Assembly: GCA_037178855.1 (NCBI GenBank) | Contig: JASJZC010000004.1 | Location: 5,890,001 to 5,954,000 of the forward strand | Length of the DNA stretch: 64,000 nt | Source of the DNA: Oscheius sp. JU75 | Lineage: Eukaryota; Nematoda; Chromadorea; Rhabditida; Rhabditidae | Direction of reading: 5' to 3' | Shown: positions 1-11,196 of the stretch, piece after piece | How positions within the stretch are numbered: the first letter of the stretch is position 1 | Layout: each line of letters opens with the position of its first letter | Program-made: the position numbers and the translations under genes | The notes under the pieces: model-generated | What the model was told of the DNA's origin: nothing | Seen by the model: the letters and a program-made list of their open reading frames with translations, nothing else | Database searches by the model: none

Positions 1-97
1 TCAGGAAAATAATGTTCAGAAACACTGTCATAGCCTGATAATAAAACAACAAGTGTAAACAAGAAATCGTCCAAAATCTCAAAAAGCAGTCACTTAC

Positions 98-1625
98 CCG
101 GAAATGAATGGTGTAGGAAGGCCTCTGGAGCTGACCTCCCTGACTGTGTCCCTTGGCTAGCTGGTTGAAGAAGGTCTCATACATTTCCTTGCTTACTTCC
201 TTCGGATTCATTGTCCAAATGGCGTTGAGACTATTCACCCGGTCTCCATTCAACAGAATCGGGGCCGAGACAAAGTACGAGTACTTGTTGATCACCTAAA
301 TTTCGATTTAGTGACCAAATTATTAAAAAAAAAAACGTACATCTCGGATTCTGTCAACTTGGGCGTAGTCACTGCTCTCTCCCTCCTTCAGCTGAATCTC
401 GATTCTCGTTCCAGTCGGCAGATCTTCGGCCGTCTCGATCGAGTAAGAGTTCTCGCCATTCCATGTCCATTTTAGGCCTTCGGTGGAGCCGACCTTTCGG
501 GTGGTCAGGGTGACCGAGTTGGCGACCATGAAGGCCGAATAGAAACCGACTCCGAACTTTCCGATGACAGATTCGGCATTCTCCTTGTTCTGAAAAAAGA
601 GTATAACATATTATATTTCTTATATTTTTTTTTCCAGATGCATTGGTCCGTGCATCTGGCAAAAACAGTTCAATCACTATATTTGCACATGTGCAAATGG
701 CACAAGTTACGCAAAAATTTTCAAACTACAGACTACAACTAATCAACCCGTTAGTCATTCTCTCTCTCTCTCTCACCTTCTCAATGAATTCCTTGCTTCC
801 AGAATGAGCGATGGTGCCGAGACACTTATGCAAATCCTCCCGATTCATTCCGATTCCCGTATCCTCGAAAATGATCAGCTTGTTCAGCTCATCCGTCGTG
901 ACCTTGATCTCGCTCGGTCCTTCGGCTACCTGTCCGGCCAGCTCCGCGATTCGTCTCTTCTCGAGGGCGTCCGAGGCGTTGGAAATGAGCTCGCGGACAA
1001 AGACCTCACTGTGCGAGTAGAGAGATTTGGCCACGATGTCCATCAGATTGCGGGTTTCGGCCTGAAAGAATGGCACATTTTTGCGTTTTTTTGAGAACCA
1101 TGAAATTAAAAACTAGGTAAAGTAATTGATTGCCATTTCAGCTATGAAATGGCAATCAATTACTTTACCTAGTTTTCACATCAGAATTCCGAAGAACTGA
1201 TCCCGTCTTTTTAACAGATTACCACGCTGTAAAAAGAAAAATTACTGTTTGCCTAATCTGGCTAGTTTCCCGAAATTCTCCTCAAAGTCTACCTAAAACC
1301 TTCATTTTGCAATCAGAACCCTCTTCAAAAGATTCGCAATATATTCTAGGATTTCTCTAGCCAAATACCGTCACAAAACGGCCAAAAGATTTCGCTGACC
1401 TTTCTCGTACGTTTCTTGCGGAAGTCTTGACAAAAACAGACGATATTTACCCACCTGGAACTCATGTTTCTCCACCGAAAAGCTCTCAGTCGAGGTGTGA
1501 AAAGGCCTAAGCTGTCGCTCACTTCCAACGGTCAGGAAAGGAAAGGAGAAGGAGCCGGGAGCCAGTTGTCTTCTCGTAGCAACTCTCGAGGCGACTCTGA
1601 GGGAATAGAGCCTCACGGCGTGCAT
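98..1625 (-). CDS. trap1: TRAP1, mitochondrial HSP90 chaperone (5' part, runs off the left edge)
   Basis: ATP-dependent HSP90-family chaperone of the mitochondrial matrix. Four exons are readable: 1455-1625, 777-1061, 341-589 and 98-295, in one frame, giving 301 residues. The next intron runs off the window. The first ~45 residues are Arg/Ser-rich without acidic residues, as expected of a mitochondrial presequence. The GHKL ATPase motifs follow in order: ELISNASDA (Mg/ATP Asn), DTGIGM, SGSKEF and FGVGFYSAF. The last exon covers the end of the N-domain (NKYSYFVSAPI). The direct join of a presequence exon to KHEFQAETRNLMDIVAKSLYS favours TRAP1 over cytosolic HSP90. Intron 1 (1062-1454) carries a 66-nt hairpin. 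Identification is secure; only the C-terminal half is missing. Confidence 0.93.
1110..1175. repeat. Perfect 31-bp foldback in TRAP1 intron 1
   Basis: Positions 1110-1140 and 1145-1175 are exact reverse complements separated by four bases (gcta). The element lies inside intron 1 of TRAP1. No transposon ends or target duplication are visible. It would form a fully paired 31-bp RNA or DNA hairpin. Confidence 0.97.
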
Positions 1626-1746
1626 TCTTAATCAATTTTAGAATTTGGATATTAAGAACATTTTAAGGTAAAAAGTACGCATATCACGTCTTTTCAAGAA
1701 AAATAAAACACGAGGAACACGATAGTTTTACTCGTAAATGTACACG

Positions 1747-4700
1747 TTATTGATGAGACGGGTCCTCTTCGAAATCGTCCAGGAGTTCCGAGAAGACGTT
1801 GATGGCCTGATTGCTGTCCTGATGGAGGACGTCCTTCATCGTACTGTGGACAATATTCTTAATGTTTAAGGTACTTTTTAAAATAAAAATTAAGAAACCT
1901 GCATGGAATCGGAACAGAGCGAATTTGTGGCCATCTTCCTCGGACTGTAGTCGAGATCATCGGCAAAGAGGTCCTTGAATGAGCTTCTTCTGAAAAAAAT
2001 GTTCAAGTTTCGGGTAAGCCAAAATAAAAACAAAATATTTTAACCGAGCATATACAATAATCAGCCTTCTAAAGAGGTTCCAGAGTTATTCGTGTGAAAA
2101 GAAAAACTTTTCTTGTGTGTGGAGATCGAACCCGACGCTGTTTGATCTGCAAGTCTGATCCCCGAACCGACTGCGCCATTTGGGAAAGTTGATATTCGGC
2201 CTGTTATTTGAATTTCGATAATCACAAGCGGTTAGGACTTGCTGTAAAGAGGAAAACAAGAAAAACTGACTGTTTATCACTGAGAGCAGCCTGTTGAACG
2301 GGTTCGGAAGAGGGTGTAACTGTGCCGGAACTACTGCTGCTGGTGACCATTTGCGAGAAGTCTGTGGGCTCGGGTGCTTGGCAGCGGCCATTGTCTGTAA
2401 GTTTTAAAAAGTTTTTTTTTGTGAAAATGAGGTGGAATGAGGTGTCGACATAAACCAAATAACTTTGTAAGATTTTCTTCAAAATTCCCGCAGTCAATTT
2501 ATGGGGCTATGATCATTATACAGTAGAGTCGCGCTATAACGTACCCCCCTCGTGCAGGTCCAGGGGTACGTTATAGCGAGGTGTACGTTACATCGAGACG
2601 TATGTTATACCGAGGCTTTTTGACCCAAAAATGAGAGGTACAGTGCGTTATAACGAGCTTTCTGCATAATTAAGCAATTATCTAGCTCTAAATGCTCATG
2701 TATGTATGTGTGGTAAAGTGGGATTCACAGACGGGTTGACAGAAGGTTTGACAATATATAATATAGAGAAAAATCGGATATAACTTATGAATCTTGTAAA
2801 AATTTCGAAAAGGTGTTCTTTTAATTGGTTTAAAAAGTTCGCTGATGCAATCAAAATATATCTATCAGGTTTTAGGAATTGTCAAAATAAAAAAAAAATC
2901 GAACTTTTCCCCTTTACCGGCTACAATAAGAGTCAATCAATGCTCAGCTCAGTTCTCATTCAGATTCTTTCCAGAAAGCAATTTTTCCTCGCTCATTCTT
3001 TTTTTCGTAAACAGGAAAAAAACTTACCCAAAAACTCCGCCGTGCTGTAAACATTCGACGAATAGACCAGTGTTCTCGGCTTTTTGGGTGACTGTTGTTG
3101 TTCCTTTTTCTTTCCTCGTATCTTTACCGTTCTCTGCAGTTAGAATTTGCCTCATTGCGGTCTTATATATAAGAAGTGTCTGGAACAGGTTAAACCTGTT
3201 TCATACACTTCTTTCCCTTTTCAATGCCAAAATGTTCTTCAAAAAACTTACACTAGCACAACTCTTCAGCTGTTCCTTATACCGTAGCAGGGCCTCTTGT
3301 TCATGAGCAATTGGTGGTGGTGGAGCCTCGGTAACAGACTGTGGCGCTGGCCTCTTCCGTCGGACCATCTGCTCCTTGCTCTCCGGGATTTTTGGTCTAA
3401 ATTTAAGATTTTCTAATCATTTTTAATAAAACTTACGCTACAGTATCTTTCGTTTTTTCCTCTTCCCTTCCGGAAGAGGCCAGCTGATCCCCGTATTCTC
3501 TCGTCATGAGCTCGCGGAAGATCTTCCAGGTCTCAGTGCCTGGTTGCTGGACGGCTTCGATTTTATATAGCAGTTTGATGTTCGTCGAGAGACCGCACTA
3601 AACGTTTAAATTTTTGGTCAAAAAAGCACAGAAATAACGTACCAAACAGTATAGTTCAGCTACACTAGCTTCACCCACATTTGCTGCAGTCAAGCCATTG
3701 ATTACGAGTTGGCCGTCAATGGTAAAGGGGCGGTTTATGACGACGTTGTAGGTCGGAACTGAATTTTCGTTTTTTTTTTTTTTTTTTTTTTGATGAAACG
3801 AGAACAAACCGATGGGTTTGACAGCGGCTTGACCATTCTCGTTGCCCTTCTTCTGTTTGATCGAGTCCTGCTCGCGTTTTAGTCTAAACGAAGGGGTATG
3901 TACCAAGCAATGAACATTGAAGACTTTCTAGTAGCTACACATTATACTTGGGTGTCGAGTAGAAAATCTCGACTAGTCTTGGACTCGAGTTTTTTCTTGC
4001 TCTCGAGTCCAAGACTCTTTTAGATTCTCTAGATATCCCTGAACATTCACATATTCCAATTCAGTCCAGTTTTCTATCCTTTCCCATTTTTTAACAAAAA
4101 CCAAACCCACTTGCTGAGCGAAATAATGTCTCCATACGGATCGGCTCCAACCAGGGTCACTCTCCCAATCTCGGTCGTCTTGTCCGGGAGGAGGGTTATC
4201 GTCGCCAAGTCTGCATAACCCTACATTTTGTGATAATTATCTTGAAAAATACAAAAAAAAACCTGTTTAGAGACCCATTTATGTCCTAGGAGCTCAAAAA
4301 TTCTCGCAATGCGGTCATTTGTCGAAATGCGAAGGCAGAGACTGGGATTCTGTTCGCAGGAGAGAACGTAGTTCTTGTCAATGTAGGTCGCCGGCTGTAG
4401 GGTGATCTGGAGCTCCGAAGGCTTGTCATTCTGGGCGATTCGGTATTCTACAGTCTTCTTATTGAAAATTGTGCCAAAAAGCAGGGTATACCCGTAAAAT
4501 ATTTTTGCAAAGATGGACAGAATGGCGTTCGGATGACCATGTTCTTCTTGTTGGCTTTTATCGTCGTCACCCTGAGTTTTTGGATGATTTTTGTTTTGTT
4601 TCAAAAGGTGAACACACCCTTCAAGAATGAGCTCTTTGAGTCGTTCAGGCTGATATTTCGAGGCTCCTGTCCGCTTGCGCCATTCGCATGAATTGATCAC

Positions 4701-5630
4701 GAAGAAGAGCTCCTTGGCGTCGCGACAGACCTCCGGAAACATTTCTGGAAGCAAAAGTCGATGTATAGTCTGTGGTTTTGTGATTTTGACTGGAAAGGAC
4801 CCCGGAAAAAGTAGGCTTACCGTCAACGTTGATGTCGCAGAGATTCCTCAAGAACTTGACGCAGTTGAAGAAGAAATTTCTGATCTGGTCCTTGTCTTTA
4901 TGGATCTTCTTTTTCTGCATCGCCGTCACGAGCCGATCCCAGTCCTTGCCGTGCTGGAATTGACTGCATTAGAACGATGAAAAAGTCAATGAAAGTGATC
5001 GGGTGCCCTCAAGACAGACTGGTCCTGTCCACAATATAAGCCTAGTATAGTCCTGTCACAGTCCGACGTCAGAAAGTGGTGGACGGAGGAAGAACGCTGC
5101 CAACAAAGCAAGAGTGCTTCAGCTCGTCAAATTTTAAAACAGCGCCGTATTTGTTTCTAACAAGGTTAGACAACCGGCAATTTCTAAGCCCTGAGCTTCG
5201 AAGAAGAGGAAGTTCTCCGTTCATTGACCCCCCACCCCATACAAAATTTTGGAAATCAAGCTATGGTTTAGTCCCAGTCAGTATCATACCGAACTCTGAC
5301 CGTGCTGAACTCAACTTGTTTTCATAAAGTCTGTCATTCTAAACAAGCAAAAAGCCCACCTGCTTGACAGCCTCATAGTAGCCCATAATCTCTTCCGTGT
5401 CCCACATTTTGCCCTTCTTCCTCTCATCCTGGCTGACAGCGACTGCTGGTTGAGTTTCTGACTTGCCCAACTCGTTCTGGAACCCATTTTCTGGTCTTTT
5501 GCACCAAAAATAGGATTACCTGCTCACTTTGTAACAGATTAGAAGCCGTCTCTGTCGCCCCCTTGATAGTCTTTCGTCTTCCCGTGATATGCTGAGCAGC
5601 CTCTTCTAACTCGTTCTCTATTTCTGGCAT
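1747..5630 (-). CDS. Cramped-like (CRAMP1) chromatin protein
   Basis: Cramped proteins are SANT-type nuclear factors that regulate histone H1 genes and Polycomb-related chromatin. Twelve exons (5520-5630, 5360-5476, 4821-4953, 4263-4744, 4111-4220, 3810-3883, 3643-3758, 3437-3597, 3254-3396, 2271-2394, 1899-1989, 1747-1857) join into one 590-residue frame. The SANT-like part reads WDTEEIMGYYEAVKQ then HGKDWDRLVTAMQKKK. It is followed by the Cramped hallmark in which arginines, hydrophobics and KELFFVIN precede the motif WRKRTGASKYQPERLKELI. The middle holds HKWVSKQ and a Ser-rich stretch. The C-terminus is acidic (VFSELLDDFEED). An in-frame ATG also exists at 5675; 5630 was preferred because it follows an acceptor-like ATTTAG. 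The 3253-2395 intron holds a MITE. Similarity outside the N-terminus is weak. Confidence 0.7.
2118..2190 (-). repeat. tRNA-derived SINE-like element
   Basis: On the minus strand a near-perfect RNA polymerase III A box (TGGCGCAGTCGG) is followed about 40 nt later by a B box (GGTTCGATCTC). The anticodon arm and acceptor stem do not fold properly, so this is a tRNA-derived repeat rather than a working tRNA. It lies in a Cramped-like intron. Confidence 0.6.
2521..2665. mobile_element. MITE with CAGTAGAGTC terminus (pogo/Tigger-type look)
   Basis: The element begins CAGTAGAGTCGCGCTATAACG after a TA dinucleotide, the start typical of pogo/Tigger-like inverted repeats. Positions 2532-2547 and 2563-2578 are perfect 16-bp reverse complements. 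Four degenerate direct copies of GTTATANCGAG follow, resembling iterated transposase sites. No coding capacity and no clear right end are seen. It sits in a Cramped-like intron. Confidence 0.65.
3171..3213. repeat. Short imperfect hairpin in a Cramped-like intron
   Basis: The blocks AGAAGTGT and AACAGGTT are mirrored by AACCTGTT and ACACTTCT around one base, with three small mismatches. This gives a ~20-bp foldback. Confidence 0.6.
3975..4016. repeat. 15-bp inverted repeat in a Cramped-like intron
   Basis: 3975-3989 (AGTCTTGGACTCGAG) and 4002-4016 are exact reverse complements with a 12-nt T-rich loop. No other feature overlaps it. Confidence 0.85.
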
Positions 5631-5756
5631 CCTAAATCTCGAACTATTAAGATTTTGGGACAGGAAAACAGGCATGAATCTGAGGTAAACGGCAGCAATC
5701 AGGCAAATACTGGCCAGAACTTAAAATTTATGAAACCAGCAAAATGACACGTAGAT

Positions 5757-7642
5757 TTAGTAGGGAGGGAGACCGAATTCTTCAGGGAGGAACTCCTCCA
5801 AACTGGCCAAGCAACGGCTGAGTCGAGCCCTAAATTCCGTAATTTTTTCCTTAAAATGGTTAGATACTTGAAAGTGTCGTCTGGAGCGAATATCGAGAGA
5901 TCTGGGACCATTATGCAATTCATTCCGGCTGCTAGGGCCGCCTCGACACCGTTCGGGGCGTCCTCAAAGACGAGACAGTTCTCGGGGCGGAGGTTGGGCT
6001 CGTTGAATCTTGAAATGGGGGGAATATTTATGGTGCAGAGGTACTGGCCTAGTCAAACACCAAGGGGAACGGGAAAGATTGCCCGGTGCAAGACAGAAAA
6101 TAAGGCAGAGGCTTTTTTTTATAGAATCAACTGCCAGCAGCAGGTCTTGGCTTAGAATAGATCCCAGGCGGCTGCACCGCTTCCCTCGTAGCAGTTTCTT
6201 CCACAGCTGGCTTTTCCCCTTGTCTTTTGACATGAAATGACTTGTCAGCGTTTTTGGGTATTAGTGTTGACATGCAATTGTGCGGACATCATGACAGACA
6301 GACACCATTGCGCTTTAGTAAAGGGAGAGATGACACCCAAAGTATTGAAGCAATCCAAAATTACATTGTACGGCTGAGAAGTTCGAATAGTCAAAGCGAG
6401 CAAAAAAACTGTATGGCAAGCCCCCTCCCTCATGTGAATGCTCCAACAGCAAGCGCTTTTTTATTTTTCTTAGTTCTTCCTCAATTTCTCTTTCCGAAAA
6501 ACTCACTGTTTCATAGTGTAGAGAAAAGGCTCCGGATGTGGCTTGCCGTGCTTAACATTTGGATCGTCTCCTGTGCAGACTTTTAGCGGAATGGCACTGG
6601 TCCAATCCCCATGGCCAGTATTTTTTAGGGCAAAGGTTCGGCTACAGGAGCCTGTACAGATAGCCATCGGAATCTCTGAATCCTGTTTCTAAACCAAAAA
6701 CTTTTGCAAACTCACTTTTGGCGGCAAAGTGCTCGACTAATCTCTTGGCTCCAGGAAGAGCTGATGCGCTCAAGTAGGCCACATCGAGCCATGCGTCGTA
6801 CTCTTTCGCGTACTCTTCTGGTGTGATTTTATCGGCGATACCTACCTGAGCTTTTGTATTTTTCGGACACAAAAATAAGAAATACCTCGTCGATGAGCCA
6901 TTTGATCGCCTCCATGTGCTTTTTGCCCATCATTCCTGCAAGAATTGGGTTAGAAAATCTTACTGGAGGTAGCAAAATGTGAGCGACAAATGGACTATCA
7001 GCGAAAGATTCAACTTTACTGTACCGACCTGACTAGACGGTTACAGTCTGTAACTTGGCCAACAGAGCACCGGGAATTGGCGGAAGATCGAGGCCATAGT
7101 CAGATATCCGAGAGAAAGGATGGAATATAAACACAGATACTGTCAAGAGAAGGGAAGAGTATTTTCATGAAAACTTGACTACCTGTGGTCAATGCAACTT
7201 GTTAGTGAAGACTCGATATATTTAAGTAAGACTTTTTAGTTGTATTTGGAACCAAAAAAGAAAAATTCATCGAAAGAAAAAGGCTGGTAATCGCTTCAAA
7301 TATTGGTCAAGTAACTGATAAAACTGACGCATTCATTTGATTTTCTAACTGACGGCGTTATACAGGGGTTTACAACCGTTTATCCGTCGTACTTTGTGGG
7401 AGAAAAGAGATAAACTATAAAAGTAATATATCCAATTGGGCTCTATTAGGTTCTGTACCGTCTGATCACGATTTCAGCGAAAACTGCTTGTAAAGGAGTA
7501 ACCTACTCCGTTTGATATCCATCGTGAACTCGAGACCAAACTTGTCCAACATCATCTGGCTGGCTTTTGTGTACAGATGCTCCGTGTCGACGAGAAGACC
7601 GTCAAAGTCGAAAATGATGTGTGTGATGTTACCCGCGCCCAT
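5757..7642 (-). CDS. pudp: Pseudouridine-5'-phosphatase-like HAD hydrolase
   Basis: A HAD-superfamily phosphatase of the PUDP group, which dephosphorylates pseudouridine 5'-phosphate from RNA turnover in the cytosol. Six exons (7507-7642, 6886-6935, 6716-6845, 6507-6675, 5868-6008, 5757-5829) give 232 residues, the usual length. HAD motif I is [12 protein letters not shown] (nucleophile and acid/base Asp). Motif II is IPMAICTGS, and motif III lies around [10 protein letters not shown]. Motif IV is [19 protein letters not shown]. The C-terminus [11 protein letters not shown] matches the family end. The start ATG directly follows TTCAG, suggesting a trans-splice or 5' UTR acceptor. The last intron is only 38 nt. 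All catalytic residues are present. Confidence 0.9.
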
Positions 7643-7775
7643 CTGAACGTTTTTTTTTATTGGAAAACTATCGAGAATTGAGGTAAATTTAGAGGGAAGG
7701 AACCACATAATGAACAATAAATGAATGAGAAATAACTAGATTTATAACAGGGCAAGATGAGATAGATTTGAGAGA

Positions 7776-10700
7776 TCACAGACGGAAAGATTCGCATTGA
7801 GACGGCTTGTTGTGCCAGTAGCCGAGATTCTGGTCTTTGATCCTGAAAATGAGAGCTTCAGCAATGGCAAGTGAGCTAAGTTCAGCAAGTTTTTAAGCCT
7901 ATTTTATGGTAACTTCTAGCTTAAAAACAGCTTTTTTGTCTCATCCGTTCTATGCGTTCTAGCCAAAGTGCAATCAACTCACTCTTTAACACGAAAAACG
8001 GCAATGGTCATATGAAACGTTAATAGCATTTGTTGACAGGTTCAGTAAGCAATAATGAGACGATACACTTCCGAAGAATTAGAATCGCTGTGGTGCTAGA
8101 TCTGGACAAAATAACACCCAATTTGCTACAGCAATTTTCCTACCGAAACAGGGTAAGATTAAAGCTCGTTTCAGAGGGAATCCGCACTTTTCTCCGTTCA
8201 TGTAATCTCTGTTCAAAAACTCTGTAAACTCACCATTCATTGAACTTCTCGACAGCCTCGCTATGCTCCCGATTGGCCAGCTTCGAGTGCAAATAGGTAT
8301 AGTCGTCAGGCAGCGGCTGTCCCAGAATTGTACAGATCTATTTTAAAGATTTACTGACCCAAAGAATGTGAAAAAAAAACCTGTTTGAACAGTAGTCCGA
8401 GCTGTTTTTTCGAGAGTTTACTGACTGTATCCTTCTTCGTCAGACCCTTGACCGTGTCCAGAGTCTCGATGGAATCGTCAGCGAGGTTCCAGTTGGCCGA
8501 AAAGTTGTTGTTCGCCGTCGGATTTACTTCGGCTTCCACCTAATTTTGAGTCTTTTTATAGAAAAAGAGAATAAGTTACCTGTCCAGTGCAGACGACCGG
8601 CGAATGATGAGCAAAGCTGCTGGTTGGAGTGATTCCTGCGAGTCGGGCGTCGATGCCACGCTGAACTCGAGCGACATCCTTGGCGTCGCCGATTACAATC
8701 GAGGAGAGATAGATCTGGAAAGAGGTTGAGTTATTGCTGAACGGAGTTTTTTTTTTTAAATAGCGGCACAGCATATACCATATAGAAGGCTCTTAATCAC
8801 ATTTTCCAACCGTCTGTATAGATTGGAAGAGATTCAACCTTTGTGGAACAAAAACATCAACATCCCTTGAGACACGGTAGTATTTTTCTGCTGAATTTTT
8901 GACAGAAGCACTCCAACGAGCCGTGAAGAGAGTCGGCCGCTGAGGGGACGGTGCCGCAGCTGAAAGTTCTTGTTTTTGTTCCACAAAGGCGAAAATTGAA
9001 CATAAGGCCCGTCAAAACGTTATACGGGCAAAGATTTTTATCACTGAAGTTTTGAAGAAACGGCTCTAATATGCGTTCAAAAATATGCTACTACGAAACG
9101 AAGTTCTGATCATCATTCGTAGAACGTGCACTGGTTTCTGTCAAAAAAGTCATCTAAACCTCAATATTTTACTTGCCATAGGCCTCCTTTCTTACAAATC
9201 AAGCTGTACTGGCCAATACTCAGAGATTTGAACCAACCGGTTTCACAAAATGTCCCAACAGAGCTCCTTGGAGCCCGAGATAGTTCCATCGAAGAATCTT
9301 GTCTGTGCAGGACATAGTCTTCAGCCGATCTCCGGCCATGAGTCCGTCCAACGTCTGTGGATTGTAGTAGGGGTTGTCTTCTTCCGTTCCGAGCACAGCT
9401 CCCATTCCATTCTCAATTTTGAACCTCAACTTTCCGCAATTCCGGTCCTCGGCATTGGCAGCGGATCCGGGACGGTCGTAGACGCGCGAATCGCCACACG
9501 GGGCCGTGTTGATGTAGAGGTGGAAGGAGAGATTCGGGCGCACTTTTAGCTTGCCTAGATTGGAGAAGAATGATGCTTTTTGGGAGTGAAAATACCTGAA
9601 GATGCATCGAAAATCGTGCTTTCTCCCGTTTTTAAATGCAGAGCCACCTGGCTGTAGAGGAATCTGAAAAATTTTGGTAAGAAAAGATGTAAAATTGGAT
9701 TAGATGCTATCAACTAATCATGTCGAACATTCCCCTTATCCTGTCACCCACTAACTTCCAGCCGTCTTTCACGGTTTCGCCACCCTCCCAGAAACCTCAA
9801 AAATATCGACGGGGATCGAACCTTGCTTGCTCAAATTAATAGCCCAGCAAGCTCACCACTGAGCTATTTACGGCGCGCGGCTGCGGCCCCGTCCCCTCAA
9901 CGGCCAACTCTCCCCACGGCTTGTTGGAGTACTTCTGTCAAAAATTCATTGGAAAAAAAACTACCGTACCTCAAGAGAGATCGCCTTGTAATAATTTCCG
10001 CGTGACAATCGTTGACAGCATGGCCTTCTGTACTCAGGTAACAACCTCGAATATTCTTGTTTCCGGAGCCTAAAGCCACCACTTGAAGACTTCTGTCAGC
10101 GCTGTTATACATGACAATTCCGGCCAGAACCCTATCGGCTTTCAGGAGACGCGGATCTTCTTTAATGAGGGAGACGAACTTGGCTCGAACCGTATGTTTA
10201 ATCAGCTCGGGGAAGGTCTTCTCATCGCCGAGGATAGTTCGGGAGTGATATCGGCCGATGTAATTGTCGAAGAGGACCTAGAAATTGGGATTGTTTTCCC
10301 CCCATATTGGTGCAAAGTAGTGAAGAAAATTTCGTGAATTTTTCCCTATGGCTTATGGCCGAATCGCTGACGTTTCACCAGCTGCTGAAGTTAGGAAGAA
10401 TGAAGGTGAAAGAAAGCTAAAATGTCGATCCGGTCAGGAAAGTGACTAAACCTCTTGGCTGCCTGTCTGCACTACCGTCTCAATTATCAACTAGCCAAGT
10501 AAGGTCGTCTTCAGGCTCTCTTTCCCAACTTTTATACCCCAAATTTTCCCTACTCAGATTGAGGTAGTTTGACCCGTAACTGGTCGATAATGAGGGGATG
10601 GACTTGTAGAAAAAACAGCAATAATCCTACCTGAAGCGTTCTACTGAAGCAATCCATCTTGGCGTCCTTCTTCTTCGAGAACAGCTTGCCTACAATCTGG

Positions 10701-11011
10701 CCATCTTCTACTTGCAGGCTTTGATAAAACTGGGGACTAAACTCGTCTAATTTTTTTTTTTACAGAGCATAAAATACGGTGTTTTTCCCTCGCAGGCCAC
10801 ATGACAAACGGCCTCGGGGGCGACTCCAAAAACATGCGTATAGAATTCAGTCGTCAGATTCGCCACACATTTGCCGGATCTCTGGATAAATCGCGCCAAA
10901 TCCTCCGAAAATTCAAATTGCTTTTCCTGGAAAAATGGCGATTTTTGGCAGGAAGACACGCATCATTACGGTGATATCTCCTGGCGTTGATGGCCGCGAA
11001 TCAATTTCCAT
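7776..11011 (-). CDS. ADAR adenosine deaminase acting on RNA
   Basis: Converts adenosine to inosine in double-stranded RNA in the nucleus. Exons are 10970-11011, 10631-10926, 9970-10277, 9596-9663, 9238-9554, 8580-8714, 8381-8539, 8234-8337 and 7776-7842, about 497 residues. One divergent dsRNA-binding domain (ending [20 protein letters not shown]) precedes the deaminase domain. Zinc and catalytic residues are intact: [16 protein letters not shown], then APCGDSR, then [12 protein letters not shown] single dsRBD plus an active site resembles the nematode adr-2 type. An apparent frameshift lies at an 11-base T run (plus strand about 10751-10761). Removing two bases or adding one restores the frame, so a homopolymer error is likely. 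Two introns carry complementary repeat arms. Confidence 0.9.
8838..8989. mobile_element. Small inverted-repeat element in an ADAR intron
   Basis: The 18-bp ends 8838-8855 (CCTTTGTGGAACAAAAAC) and 8972-8989 are exact reverse complements. They enclose a ~116-bp body that is the intronic partner of the copy near 9.9 kb. It looks like a short non-autonomous element. Confidence 0.75.
8866..9977. repeat. Complementary repeat arms inside the ADAR gene
   Basis: About 96 bp at 8866-8960 match the reverse complement of 9880-9977 at roughly 85% by eye, and many differences are transitions compatible with G-U pairing. In the ADAR pre-mRNA the arms can pair across ~920 nt containing exons 9596-9663 and 9238-9554. 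The upstream arm begins with the last bases of exon 9970-10277 and covers its GTACGG donor. Confidence 0.85.
9808..9875 (-). repeat. tRNA-derived element in an ADAR intron
   Basis: On the minus strand, TAGCTCAGTGGTGAGC is a perfect A box with a D-arm stem, and GGTTCGATCCC is a perfect B box. The anticodon arm and acceptor stem are poor. It abuts the splice-site-proximal repeat arm, so the two may form one SINE. Confidence 0.65.
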
Positions 11012-11196
11012 TCACTGACGTGAAAATGAGAGAAATTAGTAAGTTTTTATGAGGTAAAATGGTGAGAAAACAGAATATTATCGGGCAAAAAGAATAAGCA
11101 AAAAACCACGATTTATCGACACACAAGGACAATTTTCTATTTCGGGGAGTATACAATCGAATTGTAGTTCTATAGAAACTAGTTTCGGCGCTTCTT

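Noticed and set aside
1110-1175. microRNA precursor
   Set aside because: A 4-nt loop and perfect pairing do not match the usual bulged animal pre-miRNA; kept as a foldback only.
6009-6506. Coding exons inside the 0.5-kb PUDP intron
   Set aside because: Frames there lack splice sites and the enzyme is complete without them.
9808-9875. Functional tRNA gene
   Set aside because: A and B boxes are perfect but the anticodon and acceptor stems do not pair.
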